From: Woeseia sp.
GTDB lineage: Bacteria > Pseudomonadota > Gammaproteobacteria > Steroidobacterales > Woeseiaceae
Length of the DNA stretch: 29,666 nucleotides
Assembly (NCBI GenBank): GCA_018701055.1
Contig: JABIUH010000029.1
Location: 1-29,666, forward strand
Direction: 5' to 3'
Shown: positions 23,592 through 29,666 of the stretch, piece after piece
Layout of the letters: every line of letters starts with the position of its first letter
How positions within the stretch are numbered: position 1 is the first letter of the stretch
The notes under the pieces: generated by a model
Told to the model about the DNA's origin: nothing
The model's database searches: none
What the model saw: only the letters and a program-made list of their open reading frames with translations
Made by a program: the position numbers and the translations under genes

Positions 23592-23819
23592 ATGAGCAAT
23601 TCTGCAGGGCGCCACATCCCGTGGATCTTATGGCCGGTTTATGCGGTATGGAAACTTCTCACCTTCATACTGAAAGTTACTGGCCGAATTATTTGTGCAT
23701 TGATGGGACTTGCACTCATGGCGGCCGGTGTCGCAATTTCGCTAAGCATAATTGGCGCCATCGTCGGCATACCACTGATCGCATTCGGCTTTCTTATTAC
23801 CATTCGAGCGCTTTTCTAG
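23592..23819 (+). CDS. small membrane protein, unknown
   Basis: 75 aa, nearly all hydrophobic: IPWILWPVYAVWKLLTFIL (about 9-27), then a Gly/Ala-rich pair of helices (LMGLALMAAGVAISLSIIGA and IVGIPLIAFGFLITI). There is AGGAAA upstream of ATG 23592. No family name. It precedes the aminotransferase gene by 26 bases and may be its first operon member. Confidence 0.6.
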   Translation: MSNSAGRHIPWILWPVYAVWKLLTFILKVTGRIICALMGLALMAAGVAISLSIIGAIVGIPLIAFGFLITIRALF

Positions 23820-23845
23820 GGAAGCATTTTATCGGGGTTTGATTT

Positions 23846-25003
23846 ATGTCGGTTTCGAGATTAAAGGACATCACAAAAATCGGCGTCGAACAAATGGGCG
23901 ACCTCGCCGACAGCTTGAATGACCCTGCGGTACTTCGGCTGGAGAATCTCGATACGAATGTGCTCCCACCCGCGGCCGCTGTCTCATATACCAAGTTGGC
24001 TATTGATGACGATGACGCGAACAGTTATTTACCGTTTCTGGGCCTCGATTCAATGCGGCAGGCCGCCAGCAATCTCGTGGCCCGCCAGTCAGGACAGCAA
24101 TACGATTGGAAGACAGAATGCATTGTGAGCGCCGGTGGCCTTTCAGGAATACTCAATGCACTCCTCGCCGTTCTGGAACCTGGCGATGAAGTACTGCTGA
24201 CGGACCCGACATACGTTGGGCTTATCAACAGGGTACGCCTCGCGGGCGGCGTGCCACGCTTTGTCCCATTGACCCCAACACCTAACGGCTGGCGACTTGA
24301 CCGCGCTGCCTTATTGAATATCGATCCCACGCGGATCGCGGCGATGCTGCTGATGAGTCCGTCCATGCCAACCGGAGCTGTCTTCGATCACGAAGACTGG
24401 CAGGCACTCACCCATTTCTGCCTTGCGGCGGACTGTTGGCTGATTGACGATTCAGCGATGGAGCGCCTGTTGTTCGACAGCCGAAAGGTCATTCACCCTG
24501 CTTCGTTCCCAGGTATGCGAGAAAAGGTCATCACCGTTGGTAGCGCTTCGAAAGAATATCGAATGATTGGCTGGCGCGTTGGTTGGGTCGTCGGCCCAGC
24601 CAACATTCTTGCCGATGTCGCGAGTGTCAGTTTGGCGAACGTCGTTTGTCAGACAGGCATCGCCATGGGTGCAGTTGCAACTGCCATCAACGACCAAGAC
24701 GATGGAATCGAAGCTTTCGTCGTAGAATTGCAGAAGCGACGCGATTTGATCATCAACGAGCTGTCTGATTTTCGCGTGATCCCGCCTCACGGAGGGTGGT
24801 CGATGCTCGTGGATGTCTCGTCGCTAGGAATTGACGGGCCGACGGCCTCAAAATTACTGCTCAAGAAAGGAGGCATCGCTGCCACGGCAATGGTTAATTG
24901 GGGTGGCGACCACTGCGCAAATTATGTACGACTGGTTTTTGCCAACGAATCATTGGATAGACTGGCCAATATTGGCGAGCGTTTTCGCCGAGCATTAACC
25001 TGA
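23846..25003 (+). CDS. PLP-dependent aminotransferase, class I/II fold
   Basis: 385 aa. A fold-type I enzyme: substrate loop YLPFLGLDSMRQAA (about 54), GLSGILNALLAVLEPGDEVLL (about 99-119), DPTYVGLINRVRLAG, LMSPSMPTGAVF (NPTG replaced by SMPTG), WLIDDSAMERLLFD with the cofactor-binding Asp, and the Schiff-base lysine in VGSASKEYRMIGWRVGW (about 229-245). The C-terminal Arg for the carboxylate is likely in NYVRLVFA. The substrate cannot be told. It is the first clear gene of a compact operon with the cupin, DUF6265 and ceramidase-like genes (10-base gap to the cupin). Confidence 0.92.
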   Translation: MSVSRLKDITKIGVEQMGDLADSLNDPAVLRLENLDTNVLPPAAAVSYTKLAIDDDDANSYLPFLGLDSMRQAASNLVARQSGQQYDWKTECIVSAGGLSGILNALLAVLEPGDEVLLTDPTYVGLINRVRLAGGVPRFVPLTPTPNGWRLDRAALLNIDPTRIAAMLLMSPSMPTGAVFDHEDWQALTHFCLAADCWLIDDSAMERLLFDSRKVIHPASFPGMREKVITVGSASKEYRMIGWRVGWVVGPANILADVASVSLANVVCQTGIAMGAVATAINDQDDGIEAFVVELQKRRDLIINELSDFRVIPPHGGWSMLVDVSSLGIDGPTASKLLLKKGGIAATAMVNWGGDHCANYVRLVFANESLDRLANIGERFRRALT

Positions 25004-25013
25004 GGATTATTGG

Positions 25014-25349
25014 ATGACGGATCGCTACACGGTCAGCAAGGCACTTGAGCTTGCGCGCGACTCTGCCGATGAGCGCTATGGCGTGTTGCTGGCTCGCGGC
25101 ACGCTCGAACTCGGGTACTACAAACCCGACGGAACAGATCCTCAACAACCACACACGCAGGATGAAATTTACGTCATTCAGTCCGGATCCGGGGTTTTTG
25201 TAAATGGCGAATCTCGGCAACCGTTCGAGGCCGGTGAAGCATTGTTTGTCGCTGCAGGCGTTGAACATCGATTTGAAGATTTCACTGACGACTTCGCAGC
25301 ATGGGTTGTCTTCTACGGTCCTGACGGCGGTGAGGACAGCCTTGTGTAA
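25014..25349 (+). CDS. single-domain cupin protein
   Basis: 111 aa with the two cupin motifs. The first, near HTQDEIYVIQSGSGVFVNGE (about 48-67), has H, E and G in place; the second, near FEAGEALFVAAGVEHRFEDF (about 72-91), has the His. It is a small beta-barrel, probably metal-binding. GAGGA stands 8 bases before ATG 25014. Its last codons overlap the DUF6265 gene start by 8 bases. The operon position suggests a role tied to the aminotransferase product, as a guess. Confidence 0.9.
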   Translation: MTDRYTVSKALELARDSADERYGVLLARGTLELGYYKPDGTDPQQPHTQDEIYVIQSGSGVFVNGESRQPFEAGEALFVAAGVEHRFEDFTDDFAAWVVFYGPDGGEDSLV

Positions 25350-25836
25350 GCTCACTGCACGCTGGGCATCAGTCGTCGTCTTAGCAGGAATGCTGTTGAG
25401 TTCGAAAGCAATGGCGAACGATGTCGATGATTTGCACTGGATGTCTGGCTGTTGGGCGCTCGACCGTCAGGAACATGGATCCGGAGAAAACTGGATGCAA
25501 CTGGCTGGTGGCTTGATGCTCGGTGTAAGCCGAGTCGTCTCAAACGGGGAAACTGTCGCTTTCGAATATTTGCGAATCGTTACCGACGACGGAAGTATCG
25601 CCTTGATCGCATCACCATCAGGACAGTCCACGACGCGCTTCGAACTAGTGTCCATGCGTGAGCACGAAGTTGTTTTCGAAAATACAAATCACGATTTTCC
25701 ACAACGCATCCGCTATCGTCTCGAAGGCAACGGCCGACTAATTGCCGACATATTCGGCAACATCAACGGCGTCGCACGTACCACCAGCCTCCCAATGACG
25801 AGAACAGAATGCGTCAATAGCATCGGGGAGAATTAA
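25342..25836 (+). CDS. secreted DUF6265-type protein
   Basis: 164 aa from TTG 25342 (GAGGA 5 bases upstream, inside the cupin gene); GTG 25330 is an alternative. An N-terminal signal peptide (LTARWASVVVLAGMLLSSKAMA) precedes a lipocalin-like barrel domain: DLHWMSGCWALDRQEHGSGENWMQ (the LxWxxGxW opening), GGLMLGVSRVV, FEYLRI, and ENTNHDFPQRIRYR, the hallmarks of DUF6265. Periplasmic; ligand unknown. Its TAA overlaps the likely start region of the ceramidase-like gene. Confidence 0.8.
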   Translation: MCKLTARWASVVVLAGMLLSSKAMANDVDDLHWMSGCWALDRQEHGSGENWMQLAGGLMLGVSRVVSNGETVAFEYLRIVTDDGSIALIASPSGQSTTRFELVSMREHEVVFENTNHDFPQRIRYRLEGNGRLIADIFGNINGVARTTSLPMTRTECVNSIGEN

Positions 25837-25882
25837 GATTTTCAAGGATGGCAAAACAGCCTTTCTCGTTGCCGCTATCGTC

Positions 25883-26605
25883 GTGCCGATCGTAGCAATA
25901 TTTGCGTTGGTCGATGCCTACCCACAACCGGCGGAATATCACCTGTTCGCCGACACTCGAAAAATTTTTAGTATTCCAAATTTTTGGAATGTCGTCAGCA
26001 ATGCACTGTTTTTAGTTTTCGGGTTTGCCGGTTTGATATTGCTAGGGGCGAATGCCCACCTTGCCATTCTAAGCCGCCTGAAGCCTGCTTGTTATGTTCT
26101 GTTTTTTGGCATTCTATTGACCGCGTTCGGATCCGCCTGGTTCCACCTTGCGCCTAACAACGACACTTTGTTCTGGGATCGCCTGCCCATGACAATCGCA
26201 TTTATGCCCTTGTTCACGTTGATTTTCGGCGAGCATGTGTCGGCGAGATGGGCGCGACGCCTCTTATGGCCATTAATTCTCGTCGGTACTGCTTCGGTCA
26301 TTTATTGGGACTACACGGAATCAATTGGCTCCGGTGATCTGCGTTTGTATGGACTGGTGCAATTCTTACCGTTGCTACTAATTCCCTTCATGCTACTCAC
26401 TTATCCATCGGCCTTTAGCACGACACGCTTCTATTGGCTCGCCATTGCGCTATATGGATTGGCCAAAGTCTTCGAACAATTGGACGGGCATATTTATGCG
26501 CTCGGCGGAATAATCAGCGGTCATTCACTCAAACATGTAGCCGCATCATTGGTGCCGCTGGTCCTGATCAAGGGCTTCCGAACTCGACGACTGGTTAACC
26601 GTTGA
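25883..26605 (+). CDS. ceramidase-like integral membrane hydrolase (PF05875/CREST)
   Basis: 240 aa from GTG 25883, with about 6-7 helices. It resembles bacterial alkaline-ceramidase-like proteins: YHLFADTRKIFSIPNFWNVVSN (about 20), FGSAWFHLAPNNDTLFWDRLPM (about 87-108, with the S, H and D of the CREST metal site), YWDYTESIGSGDLRLYGLVQFLP, and a C-terminal HSLKHVAA with paired His. The GTG start cuts the first helix. The frame is open upstream and reads KTAFLVAAIVVPIVAI, so translation probably begins earlier, perhaps at an ATT near 25838 behind GGGGAG. Last gene of the operon; its stop abuts that of the convergent methyltransferase. Confidence 0.85.
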   Translation: MPIVAIFALVDAYPQPAEYHLFADTRKIFSIPNFWNVVSNALFLVFGFAGLILLGANAHLAILSRLKPACYVLFFGILLTAFGSAWFHLAPNNDTLFWDRLPMTIAFMPLFTLIFGEHVSARWARRLLWPLILVGTASVIYWDYTESIGSGDLRLYGLVQFLPLLLIPFMLLTYPSAFSTTRFYWLAIALYGLAKVFEQLDGHIYALGGIISGHSLKHVAASLVPLVLIKGFRTRRLVNR

Positions 26606-27250
26606 TCAAGAAGATAACCAGACCACTTCCTGAACGTCTGTAATTCCTGCCGTCCGAAACTTAGGTGGACAATTCTGAAGGTCATCATATTGACCAACTC
26701 GACGAAGATCACTCCAGTACTCAGTAAGCTCGTCAGCGTGCACAGCAAAGGGTGGCCCGGCGACAATTGATTGATCGTACTCAAGCGTGACTACCATCTT
26801 CACCGCGTTTGCTAGAAGTAGAGTCTTAGTCTGCTCAACGTAGTCGCGCCGCATCGTGTGCGGCAGTGCGACCAACGCCCCTCGATCGTACAACGCATCG
26901 AAAGGAGGGTCTGAAAAGTCCCAATAGTCACCGCACGAAATACTTAAGGGCAGTTTTTTGGTGATGAAACGGTGCAAGTTGTCCTCAACGACAACTTCAA
27001 ATTCGAGATCGTTTTCGGCAAAAAACTGTCGCACCGCAACTTCGGCAAGCTCTACGCCAACCACCTCGTACCCTTGGTGGATCAGCCACAACAGATCTAG
27101 CGTCTTGCCACAAAATGGCACCAGGACCCGCTGTCGATCAGCGCCTGACAATTGGGCGGCCGGCCAATGGGTGCGTAACCCGGCATTACCGTCGGTCTCA
27201 TGCCATCCAGTTCGTCCGGTCGCCCATCTACCCAACCAATCTTCGCTCAT
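26606..27250 (-). CDS. tpm: thiopurine S-methyltransferase
   Basis: 214 aa from ATG 27250 with GGAGG 8 bases upstream; the frame runs further up to 27319, but this start gives the usual bacterial TPMT length and beginning (MSEDWLGRWATGRTGWHE). SAM-binding motifs are VLVPFCGKTLDLLWLIHQGYEVVGVELAE (about 44-72), DYWDF, and the family-typical YDRGALVALPHTMRRDYV (about 125-142). It methylates thiopurines in vitro; in bacteria it is linked to selenium or tellurium compound methylation. Stop is directly adjacent to the ceramidase-like stop, with no terminator visible. Confidence 0.93.
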   Translation of the reverse strand: MSEDWLGRWATGRTGWHETDGNAGLRTHWPAAQLSGADRQRVLVPFCGKTLDLLWLIHQGYEVVGVELAEVAVRQFFAENDLEFEVVVEDNLHRFITKKLPLSISCGDYWDFSDPPFDALYDRGALVALPHTMRRDYVEQTKTLLLANAVKMVVTLEYDQSIVAGPPFAVHADELTEYWSDLRRVGQYDDLQNCPPKFRTAGITDVQEVVWLSS

Positions 27251-27334
27251 TCCAATGGCCTCCGCCAAAGCGCAGTGAGGCGCCATATTAGCATCACGCA
27301 ACATTGCCAAGCATTGCACTTAGTGACCTGCCGG

Positions 27335-27364
27335 TTTACCGATAGGGTTTGTAGAGGGTAATAT
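27335..27364 (+). promoter_or_regulatory. candidate sigma-70 promoter of folD
   Basis: TTTACC (27335-27340), an 18-base spacer and TAATAT (27359-27364). Predicted start near 27371, about 50 bases before the folD ATG. Confidence 0.35.
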
Positions 27365-27378
27365 CAGCGCCCCAATTT

Positions 27379-27398
27379 GACCGCCGACTGTGGCGGTC
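27379..27398 (+). other. 5'-UTR hairpin upstream of folD
   Basis: A perfect 7-bp stem GACCGCC/GGCGGTC with loop GACTGT starts about 8 bases after the predicted folD transcription start and ends 23 bases before the ATG. There is no U tract, so it is not a terminator. It may protect the mRNA 5' end. Confidence 0.35.
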
Positions 27399-27421
27399 GC
27401 CTATTGTTTGAGATCAAGAAA

Positions 27422-28309
27422 ATGGCAGACGCAGCAATTATTGACGGCAAGGCAAGAGCAGCCGAATTATCCGCATCTATCAGTGTCACTACCGCCGCAC
27501 TGGTAGACGAAAAGAGCATTAAGCCCGGACTAACGGTCGTTATTGTCGGTGAAGATCCGGCAAGCCAGGTTTATGTCAGAAATAAGAAGCGCACCGCTGA
27601 GGCCTGTGGCTTTAATTCTATGCAACATACGCTGCCGGCAGAATCTTCTCAGGACGAAATTCTCGCACTAATCCATTTGCTGAACGACGATGCCTCCGTG
27701 CACGGAATTCTAGTGCAACTACCGCTGCCCGATCACCTCGACGAACGGGTCATCACGCAAGCGATATCACCCGCGAAAGACGTAGATGGTTTTCATTTCC
27801 AGAACATCGGTATGTTGACCGCGGGTCATGTTGATGAGGCGTTCGTTCCCTGCACACCAGCCGGATGCATGCTGATGATCGAGGATCAATTAGGCAAGGA
27901 TCTTTCCGGGCTCAACGCTGTCATTATCGGCCGTTCAAACATCGTTGGAAAACCAATGGCGAGCCTTTTATTGCAAGCGAATGCCACTGTGACTATTTGC
28001 CATAGCCGTACCAAAGATTTGCCCGCGGTCGCGCGTAGCGCTGATATTTTAGTTGCGGCCGTTGGCCGCCCGAAAATGGTCAAGGGTGACTGGATTAAGC
28101 CGGGGGCCGTAGTAATCGACGTTGGCATCAACCGAATTCAAGTAGAGGTTGATGGCGAAACCAAGAATCGATTGGTCGGCGATGTGGACTTTGACGAAGC
28201 GAAAGAAGTTGCTGCCGCTATAACGCCTGTTCCGGGCGGTGTGGGTCCGATGACAATTGCCCTACTTATGCTCAATACACTGCGATCAGCGGAGCGTACC
28301 GGCGGCTAG
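27422..28309 (+). CDS. folD: bifunctional methylenetetrahydrofolate dehydrogenase/cyclohydrolase
   Basis: 295 aa from ATG 27422; the frame runs upstream to 27377 through the UTR hairpin, so the ATG is preferred. It catalyses NADP-dependent oxidation of 5,10-methylene-THF and hydrolysis to 10-formyl-THF in the cytosol. Marks: VGEDPASQVYVRNKKRTAE with the catalytic Lys (about 39-57), GILVQLPLPDHL (about 99), DVDGFH (about 122), VIIGRSNIVGKPMASLL (Rossmann part, about 166-182), and the terminal PVPGGVGPMTIALLMLN. All conserved residues are present. Confidence 0.97.
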   Translation: MADAAIIDGKARAAELSASISVTTAALVDEKSIKPGLTVVIVGEDPASQVYVRNKKRTAEACGFNSMQHTLPAESSQDEILALIHLLNDDASVHGILVQLPLPDHLDERVITQAISPAKDVDGFHFQNIGMLTAGHVDEAFVPCTPAGCMLMIEDQLGKDLSGLNAVIIGRSNIVGKPMASLLLQANATVTICHSRTKDLPAVARSADILVAAVGRPKMVKGDWIKPGAVVIDVGINRIQVEVDGETKNRLVGDVDFDEAKEVAAAITPVPGGVGPMTIALLMLNTLRSAERTGG

Positions 28310-28322
28310 TCAAAATTTCTGG

Positions 28323-29666
28323 TTAAAAGCTACGCTTCGATTCTATGAGAAACTGCACATCATCGATTGACGCATCCCCGTCAAGCGGAAATGCGATATC
28401 CACATGAATCACGTCGCGTCCGCTCGATCGAGTGGGCACAAGGCGCAAGCCGAAGCCGACATCCTTCAGCCACCCGGCCGTCGGCCGGCCAAGCGAATTA
28501 TTACCCCAGGTTCGACCGATATCAGCGAAGACTGCGCCGCCAATGCGAGCGAGCTTCAGCGGATACCAATCGGTGAAGTAACGTTGTTCTGCAGATAACA
28601 GCAACTTTGACTCCCCGGATTGATAGCGCAGCGGAAAACCGCGCAGTCCGGTATCCCCACCCAGTTGTAGTACGTTGTCGAGGTCAAGATTTTGTCCGCG
28701 ACTCGCTTCGAGCGTCATGAAAAATAAGCGTCGGTCCGATATCTGATCGTAGTATCGCGCTTGCAGGGAAAAAACCGTGTTGGCAGCATTTCCCTCGTCA
28801 ATCCGGCCAAGCAAGGACGACGACAGCAACAACGCTCGATCCTGTATAGACCCAAAGCCACGACTTGCTTCAAAGCGATAGATAATTGATTCCCGATCAG
28901 CACCGATTCCCTCCGTTGCAATACCAACACTTGCCCACAATCGTGTCCCAAAGAAAAAATCTTCCGTCCTGTCGATTTGATCACGGTTAGCAGACGATTC
29001 GAATTTATCCTGCAGAAGCTCAAAGCCGATGAACGGATACACAAACTTTCGCTCCCCAGGAATGAGTGATGGCAAAGTGCCGTTAGGTACAGCTGAAAAA
29101 CGGCGCTCGTCAAATACGACTCCAGCGGACCAACGACGCACCCATCCCTCTGACAAGCCCGCCGACCAACCGAAGAAGGCCGTGTGAAAGGCTGTTTCGA
29201 CTGAGTACTCAGCAGCCTCATTTCCCAAATCATAGAAAGCATTTTCTCGCGAGTCATCAAATAGTGATCCGCCCGCTGACCAGCGGCTATCCAAGGCATA
29301 AAACGGTCGTGTCAGGCGGAGATCCAGCGTATCGCCATCTGAGCTATCTGAAACCTCTGCGAACAGTGCGGTCCAGCTATCGCCAATATTTCGATCGCTA
29401 TATTGAAAGCTGGTTGAATGCCGATCGACATCTTCTCTATAGCTCAAACGCACCGAGACACCCTGCCCCAACAAGTTCCGCTCAGACACAGTCACGCGAC
29501 TGCGATTCTCACCACCGCTGCGCGACACTGAAAGGCCGGGCATCAGCGTCCAGAGATCTTTCGTCCGAACGCGGATATCCACAACGCCGTCAGCAAATTG
29601 AACAGCTTCAATTTTTGCGTCATACAGATACGCATTTTTTCGCAAAAGCCGCTCTGATTCGTTCAG
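28323..29666 (-). CDS. BamA/TamA-like Omp85 outer membrane protein, 5' end outside window
   Basis: 447 residues of a longer gene; the frame is open to the window edge. It begins inside a POTRA-like domain (SERLLRKNAYLYDAKI, then VDIRVRTKDLWTLMPG). The rest is a 16-stranded beta-barrel typical of Omp85 proteins: SERNLLGQGVSVRLSYRED, many alternating strands, LGGDTGLRGFPLRY (the conserved loop 6 RGF motif, about residue 346) and FADIGRTWG. It ends in a C-terminal Phe beta-signal (ESKRSF). The single visible POTRA and the barrel fit a BamA/TamA- or surface-antigen-type protein of unknown cargo, not BamA itself with certainty. Convergent with folD, 13 bases apart, with no terminator seen. Confidence 0.85.
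   Translation of the reverse strand: MNESERLLRKNAYLYDAKIEAVQFADGVVDIRVRTKDLWTLMPGLSVSRSGGENRSRVTVSERNLLGQGVSVRLSYREDVDRHSTSFQYSDRNIGDSWTALFAEVSDSSDGDTLDLRLTRPFYALDSRWSAGGSLFDDSRENAFYDLGNEAAEYSVETAFHTAFFGWSAGLSEGWVRRWSAGVVFDERRFSAVPNGTLPSLIPGERKFVYPFIGFELLQDKFESSANRDQIDRTEDFFFGTRLWASVGIATEGIGADRESIIYRFEASRGFGSIQDRALLLSSSLLGRIDEGNAANTVFSLQARYYDQISDRRLFFMTLEASRGQNLDLDNVLQLGGDTGLRGFPLRYQSGESKLLLSAEQRYFTDWYPLKLARIGGAVFADIGRTWGNNSLGRPTAGWLKDVGFGLRLVPTRSSGRDVIHVDIAFPLDGDASIDDVQFLIESKRSF

Noticed and set aside
28715..29299. 194-codon minus-strand frame inside the Omp85 gene
   Set aside because: The Omp85 frame covers it completely and carries the RGF loop and terminal Phe; the second frame has no sensible features.
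1..29666. tRNA, rRNA, CRISPR arrays, insertion sequences, prophage or defence islands
   Set aside because: By eye no T-arm-like tRNA pattern with a matching acceptor stem, no regularly spaced repeats, and no transposase, integrase or phage genes were found.

Overview
This window reads as a contig from an uncultured marine-type gammaproteobacterium of roughly balanced GC. The evidence is a KefC-type antiporter, DacB, YhbQ, FolD, a YihG-like acyltransferase, a sigma-54 activator with an intact GAFTGA loop, a Tat-exported IorAB-type molybdoenzyme and an Omp85 protein. The lineage below class level is a guess. There are no rRNA or tRNA genes, IS elements, prophage genes or CRISPR arrays that I could recognise. 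The left end (about 1-125) looks foreign: it reads in frame into an FtsI-like fragment typical of AT-rich alphaproteobacteria and is probably an assembly chimera.

Layout. 1-3.7 kb, minus strand: a truncated SH3-domain protein, DacB (PBP4-type D,D-carboxypeptidase) and a PAS-PAS-AAA+-Fis sigma-54 activator. 3.75-4.42 kb: the most interesting stretch. Two inverted repeats and a near-consensus -24/-12 promoter lie divergent to the activator. They precede a small secreted Ala-rich protein and then about 210 bases that fold into a chain of GC-rich hairpins ending in a three-way junction with a U tract. 4.4-9.3 kb: PGPGW membrane protein, secreted unknown, dienelactone-hydrolase-like lipoprotein, a KefC-like antiporter interrupted by an in-frame TAG, a 51-aa membrane protein and a di-iron hydrolase-like protein. 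9.4-14.9 kb: orphan signal peptide, MATE exporter, DUF4760-type protein with an ABC ATPase, NERD protein, a broken DUF819 gene and an MBL-fold protein. 14.9-16.6 kb, minus strand: acyltransferase, unknown and GIY-YIG protein as one operon.

16.7-19.8 kb: IorAB-type two-subunit molybdenum hydroxylase, a strong bidirectional terminator and a convergent parvulin. 19.9-23.8 kb: a run of small membrane proteins and disrupted genes (a membrane protein with TGA, a RidA gene with TAA, a P-loop kinase out of frame at an A8 run, a DUF3052 gene with TAG). 23.8-26.6 kb: a compact operon of PLP aminotransferase, cupin, DUF6265 and ceramidase-like membrane protein. 26.6-29.7 kb: thiopurine methyltransferase, FolD and a 5'-truncated BamA/TamA-like protein.

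Six family members are interrupted in 30 kb. All three stop codons also end intact genes here, so code reassignment does not explain it; either real decay or consensus sequence errors does. The regulatory model at 3.7-4.4 kb (activator, upstream sites, sigma-54 promoter, secreted peptide and structured RNA) is inferred from sequence layout only.
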